A stretch of 64,000 bases of DNA from Tritrichomonas foetus (lineage: Eukaryota; Parabasalia; Tritrichomonadida; Tritrichomonadidae): positions 1 to 64,000 of the forward strand of contig MLAK01000629.1 of the NCBI GenBank assembly GCA_001839685.1. Direction: 5' to 3'. Position numbers and translations under genes: made by a program. Numbering within the stretch: the first letter of the stretch is position 1; each line of letters begins with the position of its first letter. Positions 40,520-51,944 of the stretch are shown here, in pieces. The notes under the pieces are model-generated. The model worked only from the letters and a program-made list of their open reading frames with translations. It ran no database searches and was not told the origin of the DNA.

Positions 40520-42175
40520 ATGTTTCTCTTCTTTGCTGGGTTGCTTTATGCTGCTCAGGCCATGAAATTATATAATGTTTCAGACAGTGATATTCCTGTC
40601 ATTCAAAATCGTGGTTTCCAAGAAGAACTAAAAAATGATTGCCGCAGATGGCCAGAAAGTGCAAAAGTTTCTAATCAGGCTTATCTAGCAGGCATGAAAT
40701 GTGCAGCTACTGTAAAAATCATTTTTTACACCAATTCAAGTCGTATTTGCTTTAAGTACTCAAAGACCCGCCCGTACATCTACCAGCACCTATCACACTG
40801 GTCAATGGCTGGGTTTGCTTTATATGGTGTTGATGAAGATGGCGGACACCATTTATGTATGCCTAACTTTGAAACCAATTCTGGAAACGCCAATCTGAAT
40901 TATTACGGCCTTCCAGAAAAAATCACAGAGTACCATGTCCTTTTATCAACATTTGACCAAGTAACAGAGTTAGAAATTGGTGTGAATGATGGAAGTCACT
41001 TTGAATATGCTAGAAGAATGAATGAAAGACCAGTTATTATGTATGGTACATCAATCATGCATGGGGCTTGCCCTTGCCATGCTGGAAACACTTGGGCAAA
41101 CATGCTCCATCGTAAACTTGATTTTCCAGTGTACAACATGGGTGTTACTGGGAACGGGAAATTGGAAACAGATATCATCAGTTTCATCATTAAACATCAA
41201 GCCCGCGCCTTTGTTGTTGATTGTCTGCCAAACATTTTAGGTTGGAGTGATGTTCAATCTCGCGTATACAATGCTGTGAAACAAATTAGAGCTGCACACC
41301 CTGAAACACCAATTGTTTTGGTTGAGTTTGGAATGTACGGAAACGAAGTTTTCAATGATAGAAATAAAAACACACATATCAATACCAATAAAGCTCAAAA
41401 AGCTGCCTATGATCTATTACTTGAAGAAGGTGTTAAAAATATGTATTATGTAACAACAGAAGAATTAAATTATACATCAGACGACATTGTTGATACATTG
41501 CATCCACTTGATACAGGAATGAAGAAACACGCAAATGCTGTATACAAGCCACTTGCAACAATTTTAGATCTTCCAAACGATGAATTAACATATAAGACAC
41601 AAAAAGCCATCACACAATACCGTTACTTAGGATTCAGACAACGCCACTATGATCTCATCGAAAAGATTGGTCAATCAAAACCAACAAATGTTCTTTTTGG
41701 TGATGATATTGTTGCTCACTGGGAAGGCCGTTCATCATTCCCATCAGGTTACACGAACTTTGGAATGAACCAAGATCGTATTGAAAACGTGATTTGGAGA
41801 GTTCTTCATGAAGAAATGTTTAATTACACAGCTACAAAAATTGTTCTTATTGCAGGTGGAAATAACTTGGAAACAACTACTGATGATAATGAAATTGTTG
41901 AGGGTCTAAAGTATCTCGTTGAAAGAGTAAAGAATAAGCAACCAAATGCACAAATAATCCTTAGTGGATTAATCCCACGTAAAGGATTAGAATCAAGAAT
42001 CACCACTCTCAATGGAAAGATCCAATCCATGGTTATTGCACAAGGAAAAGCAACTTACAAGGACCTTGGTAAAAGTTTGTTATCTGGTGGATCAATTGAT
42101 TCAAGCTCATATGAATCAGACGGAATTCGATTGAATGATGTAGGTTACACAAAATTAGCTGCAGCATTAAATTGA
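40520..42175 (+). CDS. Secreted two-domain SGNH hydrolase-like protein
   Basis: 551 codons, ATG at 40520, signal peptide MFLFFAGLLYAAQA. Residues ~20-165 are a beta-rich N-terminal domain of the type seen before bacterial SGNH esterases. Residues ~170-350 are an SGNH hydrolase: nucleophile block IMYGTSIMHG (Ser ~177), Gly block NMGVTGNGKL, Asn block VDCLPN, and the Asp/His block DTLHPLD (~327). Residues ~390-551 are a second SGNH fold resembling PAF-acetylhydrolase IB (NVLFGDDIVAHW, LIAGGNNL, ESDGIRLNDVGY). Its Ser is replaced by Asp and its His by Arg, so it is probably inactive. The first domain may deacylate carbohydrate or lipid outside the cell; the substrate is not known. The mostly bacterial look suggests lateral transfer. 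Confidence 0.85.
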   Translation: MFLFFAGLLYAAQAMKLYNVSDSDIPVIQNRGFQEELKNDCRRWPESAKVSNQAYLAGMKCAATVKIIFYTNSSRICFKYSKTRPYIYQHLSHWSMAGFALYGVDEDGGHHLCMPNFETNSGNANLNYYGLPEKITEYHVLLSTFDQVTELEIGVNDGSHFEYARRMNERPVIMYGTSIMHGACPCHAGNTWANMLHRKLDFPVYNMGVTGNGKLETDIISFIIKHQARAFVVDCLPNILGWSDVQSRVYNAVKQIRAAHPETPIVLVEFGMYGNEVFNDRNKNTHINTNKAQKAAYDLLLEEGVKNMYYVTTEELNYTSDDIVDTLHPLDTGMKKHANAVYKPLATILDLPNDELTYKTQKAITQYRYLGFRQRHYDLIEKIGQSKPTNVLFGDDIVAHWEGRSSFPSGYTNFGMNQDRIENVIWRVLHEEMFNYTATKIVLIAGGNNLETTTDDNEIVEGLKYLVERVKNKQPNAQIILSGLIPRKGLESRITTLNGKIQSMVIAQGKATYKDLGKSLLSGGSIDSSSYESDGIRLNDVGYTKLAAALN

Positions 42176-42842
42176 AGTAAATAGTTTTTGTTTCAAAATA
42201 TAATCCTTTTCATATTTCATTCCTTCATTTTCTTTGTCCTCAAAAAAGTGATGTCAAGAAAATATAAAACCTTTGATGATGATAATTTGATTTGTGAATT
42301 CAAAACATTCAATTCTTGAACATATATTTTAATTAATTGTATTTACATTAATGTTAACTCAATTTCCAGCCAAATTTTAGTATTTTAGGCTCTAGTCATT
42401 TATCTATTCTGCATAAGAAACAAACAAGATATAATATCAATTTCTAGCAATTGTAATCCATGACTATTACTCTATATTGCTTATCTCACCTCTTTTTGAT
42501 TGATGTGGTATAAAATAATTTTATTAGTATTAGAAAGGGAAAAAGTTAGATATTTAGTAATTTTGATTTTACTGAGCACCTTTTGTACTGATTATCGATA
42601 ATTTATCAGATTTATCGATTCATTTCATAATTTATTACAATCATTAAGAAACAATCAATTTGTTTCTAAAAAATGGGATAGAATCTTGACTTCTCATTCT
42701 TTGCATGTTTATATCATGTGATATCAACTTTTAATTTCAAAAGTTTACAAAAGGATAACTAATTTTGAATAATTTACATTCATTTAAGTAGTTTATATCA
42801 AATTTCAATTGTTTATTTCAATGAAAAATACGACTCGCCAAA
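42176..42842. other. Intergenic
   Basis: 667 bp of AT-rich spacer between two plus-strand genes; nothing recognised. Confidence 0.45.
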
Positions 42843-45344
42843 ATGGTAAAGCTCGATGAAATTATTCCAAATAGAGAGGCTGTTCAAGAAATGGAAGCTC
42901 AAATCGAACTCGAACAAGTGTTTTACTCGCTCAACGACGCAAATTTCGAAGTTATTGAAAATTATCTTGTTAATTCGATTTTTTTGAAAGACGACTACCA
43001 TTTTCTCCAAATGATCTGGGAGCTATTCATCACCTGCCAATACAATTTTTTCGCTGTTAAGAAAATCGCCCGATTTTGCGCATTTTTCAAAAATAAGCTA
43101 TACGAAAGAGGTTTGAAAGATAACAATTCAAATTTCCTATACAAAAAGTTTTCTCTAATGCTGCTTTTCCCTTTCACTGCGAGCCGAACGGTCCATCCGA
43201 CCCGCGTTTTTTTCATTGCCGAATGTTTGAAAAACGAAGTCTTCACAGAGGATGATTTAATTAAAAGCACACAAAATTTTCATAAAAATAATCCAAGCGA
43301 TTGCATCACAAAAGTTGTCCTTCTCCTCACTTTTGGTCCAATTATATACCAAAAAGACAAACAAATGTTTTTGGAGTTTTATGAACTCTATAAAAAGTGG
43401 AGTCATGATTTTCAACTCGGCGATAGGATTAATGAAATTGCTGAGAATATTTGGAATAAAAAACTAGATGATATTTTGCATGACGAATTAAAAGAAAGCA
43501 CTTATAATTATTTCACTGGATACTTCTTCAGATTCAATATTATTCGACACATACTCTATATTGATGATGTTGACTCGCTAATTAAAATATTGGATGAAGA
43601 CTATGATGAAAATCAAAATAACTTAAATGATAACAAAGTGGATCATAACGGGGAATCAAATGTAATTAATAAGTTTTTTAATGATGATGCTTTATTTAAT
43701 TTTGATTTTATTTTTGATTTTTCAGATAATATTCAAGATTTCATTCACTTCAATGAAGAAACCCCGCAAAATGTATCAAGCAGTTCAAATGATAACAACA
43801 ATGAAAGCAATTACAATATGAGTTATCTGAATAATTTAGAAAATATTCATCATTCAAATAATCACGATAAAAATAAAATTAAAATTAAAATTGATGTAAA
43901 TTTCATAGTTAATCCAATTCCTGAACTTCAAATTTCTGAATTCCTTCATAAGAAAATGACACTGATCGATTTGGCTGTCATTTTTGGCTCAGAAAAGATT
44001 TTTTTCGAATTAGTGAAACGAAAGGCAAAAATTTCCAAGAGAACATTCAAAAATGCAATTATTAGTTCCAATAAAAAAATAGTGAATTATTTTTTGAAAG
44101 ATCTATCTTCAGAAGATCCCAATAAAGAATCATATAAGAATTATATTCAACCAATGATCAAAACAGCTGCAGTTTTTTCTAGATTGGAACTCTTTGAATA
44201 TCTCATCCAATTTTATGATATATCCAAAATTGATGGGATTTTTCATAAAGCAGCAGAATCAAATGCATTATCAATTATAAAATATTGTATTGAAAATGGT
44301 TGTGATTACAATTCATATTACCAAAATCTGACACCACTTCACTTTGCAGCGAGAAACGGACGAATGGTTGCTGTCAAATTTTTAGTAAACATTCCAAATA
44401 TTGAGTTGAATCCTCGATCAAATGATGATATGCTGCTAACTCCACTTCATCTCTCGTGTTCTTCTGGCGCAATGGCAGTCACAAAGATTCTCGCCCAGAC
44501 CAAAGGAGTTGATGTGAATGTGAAGGACAAATATGGAAAAACTCCACTTTTTATGGCTGTCAAAAATAATCGGTTTGACACAGTGAAGGCTTTATTGGAT
44601 ATTTTCATTGAACAGAATGATCAAGCGCAGTTAATAAAAAGAATGAATCCAAGAAACGAAGGTTATAATGACACTCTGAATCTAAACAACAACTTATGCT
44701 TTAACAATAATCTCCACAGCAATTTGAACAAAATTCTGAATTTGAATGTTAGTAACGATAATAATAGTATAAGTTATAATTATCAAGTTGTTGATCCAAA
44801 TATTCCAGAAAACAAGAATGGAATGACACCATTGCATTGGGCTGCACAGGTTGGAAGTATAGAAATGGTGAAAATTTTAATGAAATCCCCTTTAATAAAT
44901 ATCAATTTGCAAGATCATGGAGGATTTACTCCACTTTTTTGGGCAATTTCACATAGACATTTTGATGTATGTGAATTGCTTCTAAATGATCCAAGAATTT
45001 CGCTTAGTACAACTGATAAAATTGGTTGGAACTGTTTAGATTGGGCCTTTCAATCAAAAAATGTCAAATTAATTGAAAATTTAATAATCAAAACTGTCAC
45101 TCCAATTTGTAAAAATGAAAATAATATCAATTTTATAAATGAAGTGAATAAACCCGATATATTTACGAGTGTGAAAAATTTAATAATGAGTGATGATGTT
45201 CACGTGCTTTCGTCATTATCTGAAAATTTGAAATTAAATACAATGTTATCGAAAAAACAAAAAGATGAATTAAAGGAGATTATTTCGAAACAAGGAAATA
45301 GAAGCACAATTGAAATCATTACTCGAGTGTTTTTTAAAAAATAG
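42843..45344 (+). CDS. Ankyrin repeat protein
   Basis: 833 codons, ATG at 42843. The N-terminal ~200 residues are helical (YSLNDANFEVIENYLVNSIF ...) and resemble the region that often precedes ankyrin repeats in trichomonad proteins. Asn/Asp-rich linkers lie at ~255-345 and ~600-650. Ankyrin repeats occupy ~365-760, with clear units such as LTPLHFAARNGRMVAVKFLV, LTPLHLSCSSGAMAVTKILA, KTPLFMAVKNNRFDTVKALL, MTPLHWAAQVGSIEMVKILM and FTPLFWAISHRHFDVCELLL. Ankyrin repeats bind proteins; no enzyme domain or membrane segment is seen. It belongs to the largest protein family of trichomonads, so no specific role can be given. Confidence 0.9.
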   Translation: MVKLDEIIPNREAVQEMEAQIELEQVFYSLNDANFEVIENYLVNSIFLKDDYHFLQMIWELFITCQYNFFAVKKIARFCAFFKNKLYERGLKDNNSNFLYKKFSLMLLFPFTASRTVHPTRVFFIAECLKNEVFTEDDLIKSTQNFHKNNPSDCITKVVLLLTFGPIIYQKDKQMFLEFYELYKKWSHDFQLGDRINEIAENIWNKKLDDILHDELKESTYNYFTGYFFRFNIIRHILYIDDVDSLIKILDEDYDENQNNLNDNKVDHNGESNVINKFFNDDALFNFDFIFDFSDNIQDFIHFNEETPQNVSSSSNDNNNESNYNMSYLNNLENIHHSNNHDKNKIKIKIDVNFIVNPIPELQISEFLHKKMTLIDLAVIFGSEKIFFELVKRKAKISKRTFKNAIISSNKKIVNYFLKDLSSEDPNKESYKNYIQPMIKTAAVFSRLELFEYLIQFYDISKIDGIFHKAAESNALSIIKYCIENGCDYNSYYQNLTPLHFAARNGRMVAVKFLVNIPNIELNPRSNDDMLLTPLHLSCSSGAMAVTKILAQTKGVDVNVKDKYGKTPLFMAVKNNRFDTVKALLDIFIEQNDQAQLIKRMNPRNEGYNDTLNLNNNLCFNNNLHSNLNKILNLNVSNDNNSISYNYQVVDPNIPENKNGMTPLHWAAQVGSIEMVKILMKSPLININLQDHGGFTPLFWAISHRHFDVCELLLNDPRISLSTTDKIGWNCLDWAFQSKNVKLIENLIIKTVTPICKNENNINFINEVNKPDIFTSVKNLIMSDDVHVLSSLSENLKLNTMLSKKQKDELKEIISKQGNRSTIEIITRVFFKK

Positions 45345-47411
45345 ATGTATTTGGTCTTACCCCAAATGTATAGAATAAAAGCTTTACGTGAGTATATTTT
45401 CTTATTTTTTCCAATTTACTCTATTTTCCGACAATATAAGCATTTTTTATTTTCTTTTCTTTCAAATTGCATTTTTCAATTTTAATTTGAATTGATTTTG
45501 TGGAATTTCTTCATAAAGCAAACTATAAATTTGAAATATTTTGTTATAATATATATCCCTGCTTATTTTACAATTTTGAAGAATTTTCATGTTCAGGCTG
45601 TGAAGTTCCAAGATGATTGAATTTTCTCAAATTATCAATCGATCAGAAAAAATAATCTTGTTCATTTAAAAATTATAAGTCCATTTCACACAATGGCTTC
45701 GCAAATATCAAATTGAATTGGTGGATTTAATAAATAACCCTTCAATTTGTTTATAAATGCTTTTTCTGAAGACACAAACTATTCGAATAATCAGAATTTA
45801 TCTTGATAAATATGGTAATTAAATTATTATAATAAAGGGAATTGCTTTCAAATATAACAGAACAATTATATCTGGAATGAAAATGATGAATTTTATGTGA
45901 GAAAAAAAGGCACATATTTTATGGAATGAGATTTTTTTGCTTGATAATCATCAAAATAATTCTAAAAAGATATTCTCTGGCTTTTTCTAATCATTAACAA
46001 ATTTCTAAAATATCGATGAGGAATAAAAAATTAGAAATTTGTGAATCAAATCATCTGAATAGTTTGTTTTATAAATTTCAGACTCTTTATTCTTTCCATG
46101 TAGATAGAATTTTCGACGTTTGATGAAATGTGCAAAATATCTTTTCTTTTTTGTATCTACTCGCCACAATATTATGAACATGTGTTTATGCATAAAAACA
46201 GAGATCTGATGATGATATCTATCGTTTTTGGAATAAAATATTCTTTTTATCAAACTTTCAAGAACAACTTTATTTATTCGCTAAAGTATACAAATGATAA
46301 ACAAAATAATGAGCCAATATCGACTATATCGATATATTTTATATTTTTGGAGATTTTCATTTTAATGTATTTATGAATCCTTTAATAAATCGAAATTAAC
46401 GGTAAAAGGAGATTATTGCTTTACAAATTTATTATATGAAAACCGTTCATGGCGATGAACTTAACGATATTGTCGAAAATTCTATAAAAATTGAAAATAA
46501 TTGAAAATCTTTTAAAATTCAGAATTTCAATTTTATTTTAAATTCAAAATAAATTTATTACAATCAAATAAAAGTGATTTATTAAGCTTCATAAGGTTAA
46601 TATTTCGCTTCTATGTTAGTTAAGAACATAACTCAAGAATCTAGTCAAAAGTGATAAAAGAGCATCAATTGATTAATGACGATCTGGTGGGTTCAGTTCA
46701 AAGAAGTTTAATTTTTGGTATTCTGATTACAAATTATTTCGATGTTTATTCAAAAACATGATTATGCGTCGACTTTTTGTATGGCTCGAGCTTTTTATTT
46801 TGTGCACATCATTGAAATTCCATAAAATTCGATAAAAGAAATTTGAAAGAATTGAAAAGGAAAACGAAAAAAATATTTCATCTCTTCTATAAATTAAAAT
46901 AAATCCATGGATTGTAATTGTAAATCAATTTATCTCCTTTGGAGAAATAGAAATCACTTATCATTCAATAATTTCAATACACTCTTCACAAATTTTCTTT
47001 CAAAAACGATATAAATTCCAATTAAAAAGTCGACTTCCGAGTTCTGATCATTATCACACTCGCAAAGTCAGTCGAATCTGATTCGGTGGAAAAAAGTATT
47101 CCACTAATAATGATTGATATTAAGTTTCTACGATTCTCGATGTTAACCTCAAAGATACAAAAATGAAAGAAAATCAAGATTGAATTTTATTGAAAAATTT
47201 GAATTTAAACAACAAATTTTTAAAAATTTGGAGATTTTTGCAATTTATATTTTGTATTAATATATAACTATAGTGACTATTGGAAAAAAAAGCAAAAACA
47301 TATTTTTTTCGAATTGATGTCGAGAAATATATTAAAATTCGTAAAATTCCCTCGTAATAAATTCACAGAATTTATTCTGAGTTTTCAGATAAATTCGAGA
47401 TAAATCGAAAT
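45345..47411. other. Long intergenic region, no gene supported
   Basis: 2.1 kb of AT-rich sequence up to the target duplication of element copy C; only short biased frames. Confidence 0.45.
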
Positions 47412-47419
47412 ATTATTAC

Positions 47420-48516
47420 AGATGTATACAAACTAACTAGCTCTAGATGTAGAAGACCATTGAGAGATCTAAATGAATAATTGTTGATATTATTGTCATC
47501 TAAAAATTATTTAATTGTAATCCTATTAATAATATATAAATATTATAATTTAAAAATCAAGATACAGAGAAAACCAAATCCAAAAAAAAATTGTGAGAAA
47601 AAAATAAACCCCACAGAAATTTCTGAGAATTATTGAGATAAAAAGTGATTTTATAGCATTAATATCTTGATTATTTCTTATCATAAATCGTGCTTTTTAT
47701 TATCATATGGCCCTCCATCGAAAATTATAATGTTTTCCAAAATACAAAAATGAAGTATAAAAAAAAATATTAATAATTTTGATATAAATAAAAAAAATTT
47801 AGGCATCAATGAGAAGATTACGAATGTTTTGCCATCTAAATGGCGAGTCATCAGAAAATTCACTTGGCATTGAGTCTGGAAAAAAACATATTGGATTCCA
47901 TTTTTCTTGATTTGGTCTTTCAATCGTTGTATCTGTATCCCTGCTTGAGAATGTGCTGTTGAGGACTGCCAGTCTATTTTCTTCATATACTAAAATTTTA
48001 TGACAGAAAAGATTTCAATACATTCTTATTTGTCAAATGGAAATTGAATTAATTCAACATCACTGAGTTAAAACTATCAAAATTTTCGCGATTTTTAATT
48101 AAAAATCGATAGAAGAAGTGTAAATAGAATTATGGGAAGCAGTATTATAATCTTTGTGATTCTTGGAAAAAAAGCTTCTCACAATTTTTTTTTAGGCTTT
48201 CTCCAAAATCGCTCTTTTTTCGGTTTAATTGTTGCAAAATTTCAAAACTATGAATAAATATGGCTCATAACTATAAAAAATAGATTTAACAATTGACTGA
48301 AAGCTGTTCACCCGAAAACTGAAACAATAGCTTCTTCAGAATCATTTTCGAAATATTTTTGAATTCGGCCATTTGCGAAGTTTGCGATAAGGGAAATTTT
48401 CGTCATTCTTTTAGCTATTTGGGTTTTGATTTTTGACTGATGGTATTAAGTAATACTGATGATAAGGATCATTTTAGTGATTTCGTACGTTAAGACTATT
48501 TAGTTTGTATACATCT
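47420..48516 (-). mobile_element. 1.1-kb TIR element, copy C (reverse)
   Basis: 1,097 bp, the reverse complement of copies A and B and nearly identical to them. It is flanked by the 8-bp duplication ATTATTAC (47412-47419 and 48517-48524). Copy C shares some single-base variants with A and others with B, so the three are parallel descendants of a recent common source. Confidence 0.93.
47681..47986 (-). CDS. Small ORF 2 inside TIR element C
   Basis: 101 codons. The first ~70 residues match the frames at 1012-1272 and 18485-18745, but a length change in a T run gives a different tail (DGGPYDNKKHDL). Different tails in nearly identical copies argue against selection on this frame. Confidence 0.25.
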   Translation of the reverse strand: MKKIDWQSSTAHSQAGIQIQRLKDQIKKNGIQYVFFQTQCQVNFLMTRHLDGKTFVIFSLMPKFFLFISKLLIFFFILHFCILENIIIFDGGPYDNKKHDL

Positions 48517-48978
48517 ATTATTACTCAAAAACACAGCAAATCCACTTATTCAAATTTAACCTAATCACAAAATCTAATCACTTTCTTTGAAAAATTGAAT
48601 TATTATTGTGATTTATCTCATTTTCTATAAAATTGAATCAATATATTCAAAATTTTGTTTTGTAATAAAATTCGTTTTCACGACTTTTTATATTTCTCCT
48701 CAATTCACATCAAAATTTCCCCATCCAATCGGTTTCAGGTTTTCCTTGTTCTTTGTTATTACCATAAAGAGAATAATTTATTTCTCAAAGTTTCTTTTAG
48801 GAAATTAATTCAATATAATTATCATTTCAATTATCTAAAATAAATTTATTTCTCATTGAAATTTCAAAGTAAATCAATAAGGATATTCAAAATTATTGAA
48901 TAATATTGAATTCTTCTATTCAAATTTACCTCATTCAATAATTCACTTCACAATTTTTCCTCACCTTCTTCATTCTCA

Positions 48979-48991
48979 TCACTTTTCATTT
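48979..48991 (+). promoter_or_regulatory. Initiator (Inr)-like element
   Basis: TCACTTTTCATTT matches 12 of 13 positions of the Trichomonas vaginalis initiator consensus TCAYTWYTCATTA. Its conserved A (48981) lies 19 nt before the Myb ATG, the usual short leader distance. Confidence 0.65.
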
Positions 48992-48999
48992 GCATAAAC

Positions 49000-49833
49000 A
49001 TGACAAGTAATAAACAGAAAATACTCCGCTTCTCCCCAGAAGAAGACGAAAACTTATGCCGTCTCGTCGTCCAATATGGTGCAGAATCTTGGTCGCACAT
49101 CTCCAAGTTCATGAATGGCCGAAGCGCACGCCAATGTCGTGATCGTTATCAAAACTACCTCAAGCCAGGCTTCTTCTACTGCGAGTGGAGCAAGTGGGAA
49201 GACGCATTAATTTATCGTGGATATATGACATTCGGTCCACAGTGGTCACTCATTTCAAAAGTGCTCCCTGGTCGAACGGCAAACAGCATTAAGAACAGAT
49301 GGAATTACTACCTGGTTAAAAAATTCGAACAAGGCATGCCAAATATCAATCCAATTGCCCAAAATATTTCACCTAACATTTCACCAAATATCTCATCAAC
49401 TGTCTCACCTAACATGTCGCCATCGGAAACACAGAATCTAAATCCTAATTTTTCATCTAACATTTCAAATCAACATATTCCTTCAAACTTCACTCCTACT
49501 AATCAGGGAAATGATAAAGTCAATGAAAGTAATAATGCGAATGCTAACATGACACAAGCCCAATCAGGAAACAACAACAATCAAAAATTGAGTCATAATG
49601 ATCAAATATGTGATGAATCACCTCTGACCAAATTTGAATTGAAAAATATTCCGAGTGAAATGAATCTTTTTGTCAATGATGAAACAATTGAAGTCAAAAA
49701 CACATTAACTGATATCTCATTGGATCTTGAATCAATTGATGACCCAATAATTAATACGCCAATTGATTTTGATTTTGCATTTGATTTTGAAAACGAAAAT
49801 GTTTTGACTTTTGAAAATGATTTTCATTTTTAA
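49000..49833 (+). CDS. R2R3 Myb DNA-binding protein
   Basis: 277 codons, ATG at 49000. Two Myb repeats lie at ~8-108: RFSPEEDENLCRLVVQYGAESW with NGRSARQCRDRYQNYLKPGF, then CEWSKWEDALIYRGYMTFGPQW with PGRTANSIKNRWNYYLVKK. The Trp spacing and both recognition helices are intact. The middle (~120-200) is a Pro/Asn/Ser repeat (ISPNISPNISS ...). The C terminus is acidic, Asp/Phe-rich and may activate transcription. It is a nuclear regulator by family; it is a diverged relative of the Myb gene at 25736 rather than a tandem copy. Confidence 0.93.
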   Translation: MTSNKQKILRFSPEEDENLCRLVVQYGAESWSHISKFMNGRSARQCRDRYQNYLKPGFFYCEWSKWEDALIYRGYMTFGPQWSLISKVLPGRTANSIKNRWNYYLVKKFEQGMPNINPIAQNISPNISPNISSTVSPNMSPSETQNLNPNFSSNISNQHIPSNFTPTNQGNDKVNESNNANANMTQAQSGNNNNQKLSHNDQICDESPLTKFELKNIPSEMNLFVNDETIEVKNTLTDISLDLESIDDPIINTPIDFDFAFDFENENVLTFENDFHF

Positions 49834-50015
49834 TTTTGTTTCATTTATGTAATAAAATGCGAATTTAGTTTGTTTAATGAACACAAGTTTTTATTATTTA
49901 ATTTTTGAATTATTTATTTGTTTTTCAATAGTTTATATTATTTTTTGACAGACTCTGTTTGATTTTCATTTTTAAAATAACGTTGAAAAATTTTCTTCCC
50001 TGATTTATTTTCTCA

Positions 50016-51944
50016 ATGGCCGATGATCCAGAAATTTCACATTGGCTAAATAATCTATTAAAGCGAGAAGGACAAGAAGCTGTCTTTTCTGATGATTTTG
50101 AGGATGTTGATGATATCAATGAATTTGACCATTTTTCACCAACAGAATTTTCGAGTGTAAATGATCATTTTGAAACTCCTGATAATGATGATACACTTGA
50201 TGAAGCAAGAAGGTTGCTAAATCGGTGGGCAGAACAAACAGAATCATTCCAAAAACCTCCATCAAATTCTAAAAATTCCAGGCAAGCCTCAAACGAAAGG
50301 AAAACTCCAAAAGTTGTTCAATATAGAAAATTAGAAATGCCAATGATTGTTGCTAAAAAGAAAAATGACATAAAAGTCAATGATCCAACCTTGAAAATGA
50401 ATGAAAGATTAAAAAAAGTTCAAGAAATGAAAGAAAAAAGACTCGCCAAACAAAATGAAAGAAAGATTTCACCTACAAAAGTAACAAAAAAGAATTTTCA
50501 AAAAATTGAGGTGCCTGATGTTGATGCTGAAATTCGCTCAATCAGACAGAAAATGAATGAGAACATTAATATGAAAAAGAAGGAAATTGAACTGAGAGAA
50601 AAAAGAATGAAAGAAATAGAAGATAATCTTTTCCCTTCAAGTGAAAACCAAAATGACCCAAAAAGAAAACAAAAAGACAATTTGCGAATAAATCAAAACA
50701 TAAATAGAAAAAATATGAATGATAGAAATCAGATTATTAAAGCAGATTTAAGAAGAAATCACATCATTGAAACTCCAAATAAATCAAAATACCAATTAAG
50801 ACACGATTCTAGTAACAATTGTGAATCTTTTAATCAACCAAAAAATCAAAATATCAGTGAAAAGTCGAATAAGCCAATTACTAAATTAAATTCGAATCAA
50901 TCTATTCGAAAATCGATAAATAAATCAAGGTACTCACCAAAAAATGATTCACATATTAATGCTCAACAAAATGAAAATTCTATTCAAACAAGTGAAAATT
51001 ACGAACAAGAACAAAGAAGAATAAATAATGGTATTGAAATGAAATTGAAAATATTCATAAATAATGAGGAATTTCGCAAAAAAAGATTTTTTTTCCATCA
51101 TTGGAGCGAGAAGTGCCACTATCAAACGCAGGCGTTCCAAAAAGCCGCAATTTTGGCCAATTTTCGACTACTATCAAAAACATTTGCATTCTGGAAAGAA
51201 GCCCAGAAAAAAATTGAACAAAGAAAAGAAATTGAAATCCTTGAAAAAGAACTACGAGACAGAAAAAGAAAAGAAACAGAAGTAAATTTTTACTTCAGGA
51301 AAAGAAAATTACGAAGTTATTTTTCATCTTGGAAAACAAAGTATAAAGCTTCTATTGAATTACAAATTGCTCAAGCAAGAAAAAACAAAAGACTTGAATT
51401 AATAGCCACAAAAATCACTAACCAAAATCACTCAAATACTAATAATAAAAATGAAAGGAACTTGAATAAAAATCATATTCAGAGTCAAAATCGAAATCCA
51501 GCAAGCAGAAATCATTTGATTAGACAAAACCAACACCTAAATAATCATCCAAATAACAGCTTCAATGATTTTGATGGAATTGTTGTGAATTCTAACAGAT
51601 TAAATAGTGAAAATAATTCACAAGGAAGCAATTACTCACGAAACTCCCCTTATCAAGCTCAAAACTCATCATCAACAAATTCACCTTCAACTAATCATAG
51701 TCCACCAAAAAAAGTGAAAAAGATAAAATTCGATCCAAAAATTGAAGAAATGGAAAAAAGAAACGAAGAGAAAAAGAAAAAACGATTAGAAAGAATTCAA
51801 AAACAAAAAGAAGAAGAAATTGAACAAAAATTGAAGAAAGAAAAAGAAGAAGCAGATAAAATTAAACAAAAAAGAAAAGAACATCTCCAACAGTTAGAAA
51901 ACGAAAGGAAAAAAAGAGAAGAATTGAAATTACAACAAATTTAA
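50016..51944 (+). CDS. Coiled-coil protein with Sfi1-like Trp repeats
   Basis: 642 codons as read to the TAA. The N terminus is acidic (DDFEDVDDINEFD). Next come Lys/Arg/Glu-rich coiled-coil segments (~130-210), an Asn/Ser-rich linker (~215-335), and helices with evenly spaced aromatic residues: RKKRFFFHHWSEKCH, LSKTFAFWKEAQKK and KRKLRSYFSSWKTKYK (~350-450). Repeats of the form FxxW with basic helices are typical of Sfi1-like centrin-binding proteins of basal bodies. A long charged coiled coil ends the fragment (~560-642). A cytoskeletal, basal-body role is inference from the repeat type. Confidence 0.7.
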   Translation: MADDPEISHWLNNLLKREGQEAVFSDDFEDVDDINEFDHFSPTEFSSVNDHFETPDNDDTLDEARRLLNRWAEQTESFQKPPSNSKNSRQASNERKTPKVVQYRKLEMPMIVAKKKNDIKVNDPTLKMNERLKKVQEMKEKRLAKQNERKISPTKVTKKNFQKIEVPDVDAEIRSIRQKMNENINMKKKEIELREKRMKEIEDNLFPSSENQNDPKRKQKDNLRINQNINRKNMNDRNQIIKADLRRNHIIETPNKSKYQLRHDSSNNCESFNQPKNQNISEKSNKPITKLNSNQSIRKSINKSRYSPKNDSHINAQQNENSIQTSENYEQEQRRINNGIEMKLKIFINNEEFRKKRFFFHHWSEKCHYQTQAFQKAAILANFRLLSKTFAFWKEAQKKIEQRKEIEILEKELRDRKRKETEVNFYFRKRKLRSYFSSWKTKYKASIELQIAQARKNKRLELIATKITNQNHSNTNNKNERNLNKNHIQSQNRNPASRNHLIRQNQHLNNHPNNSFNDFDGIVVNSNRLNSENNSQGSNYSRNSPYQAQNSSSTNSPSTNHSPPKKVKKIKFDPKIEEMEKRNEEKKKKRLERIQKQKEEEIEQKLKKEKEEADKIKQKRKEHLQQLENERKKREELKLQQI

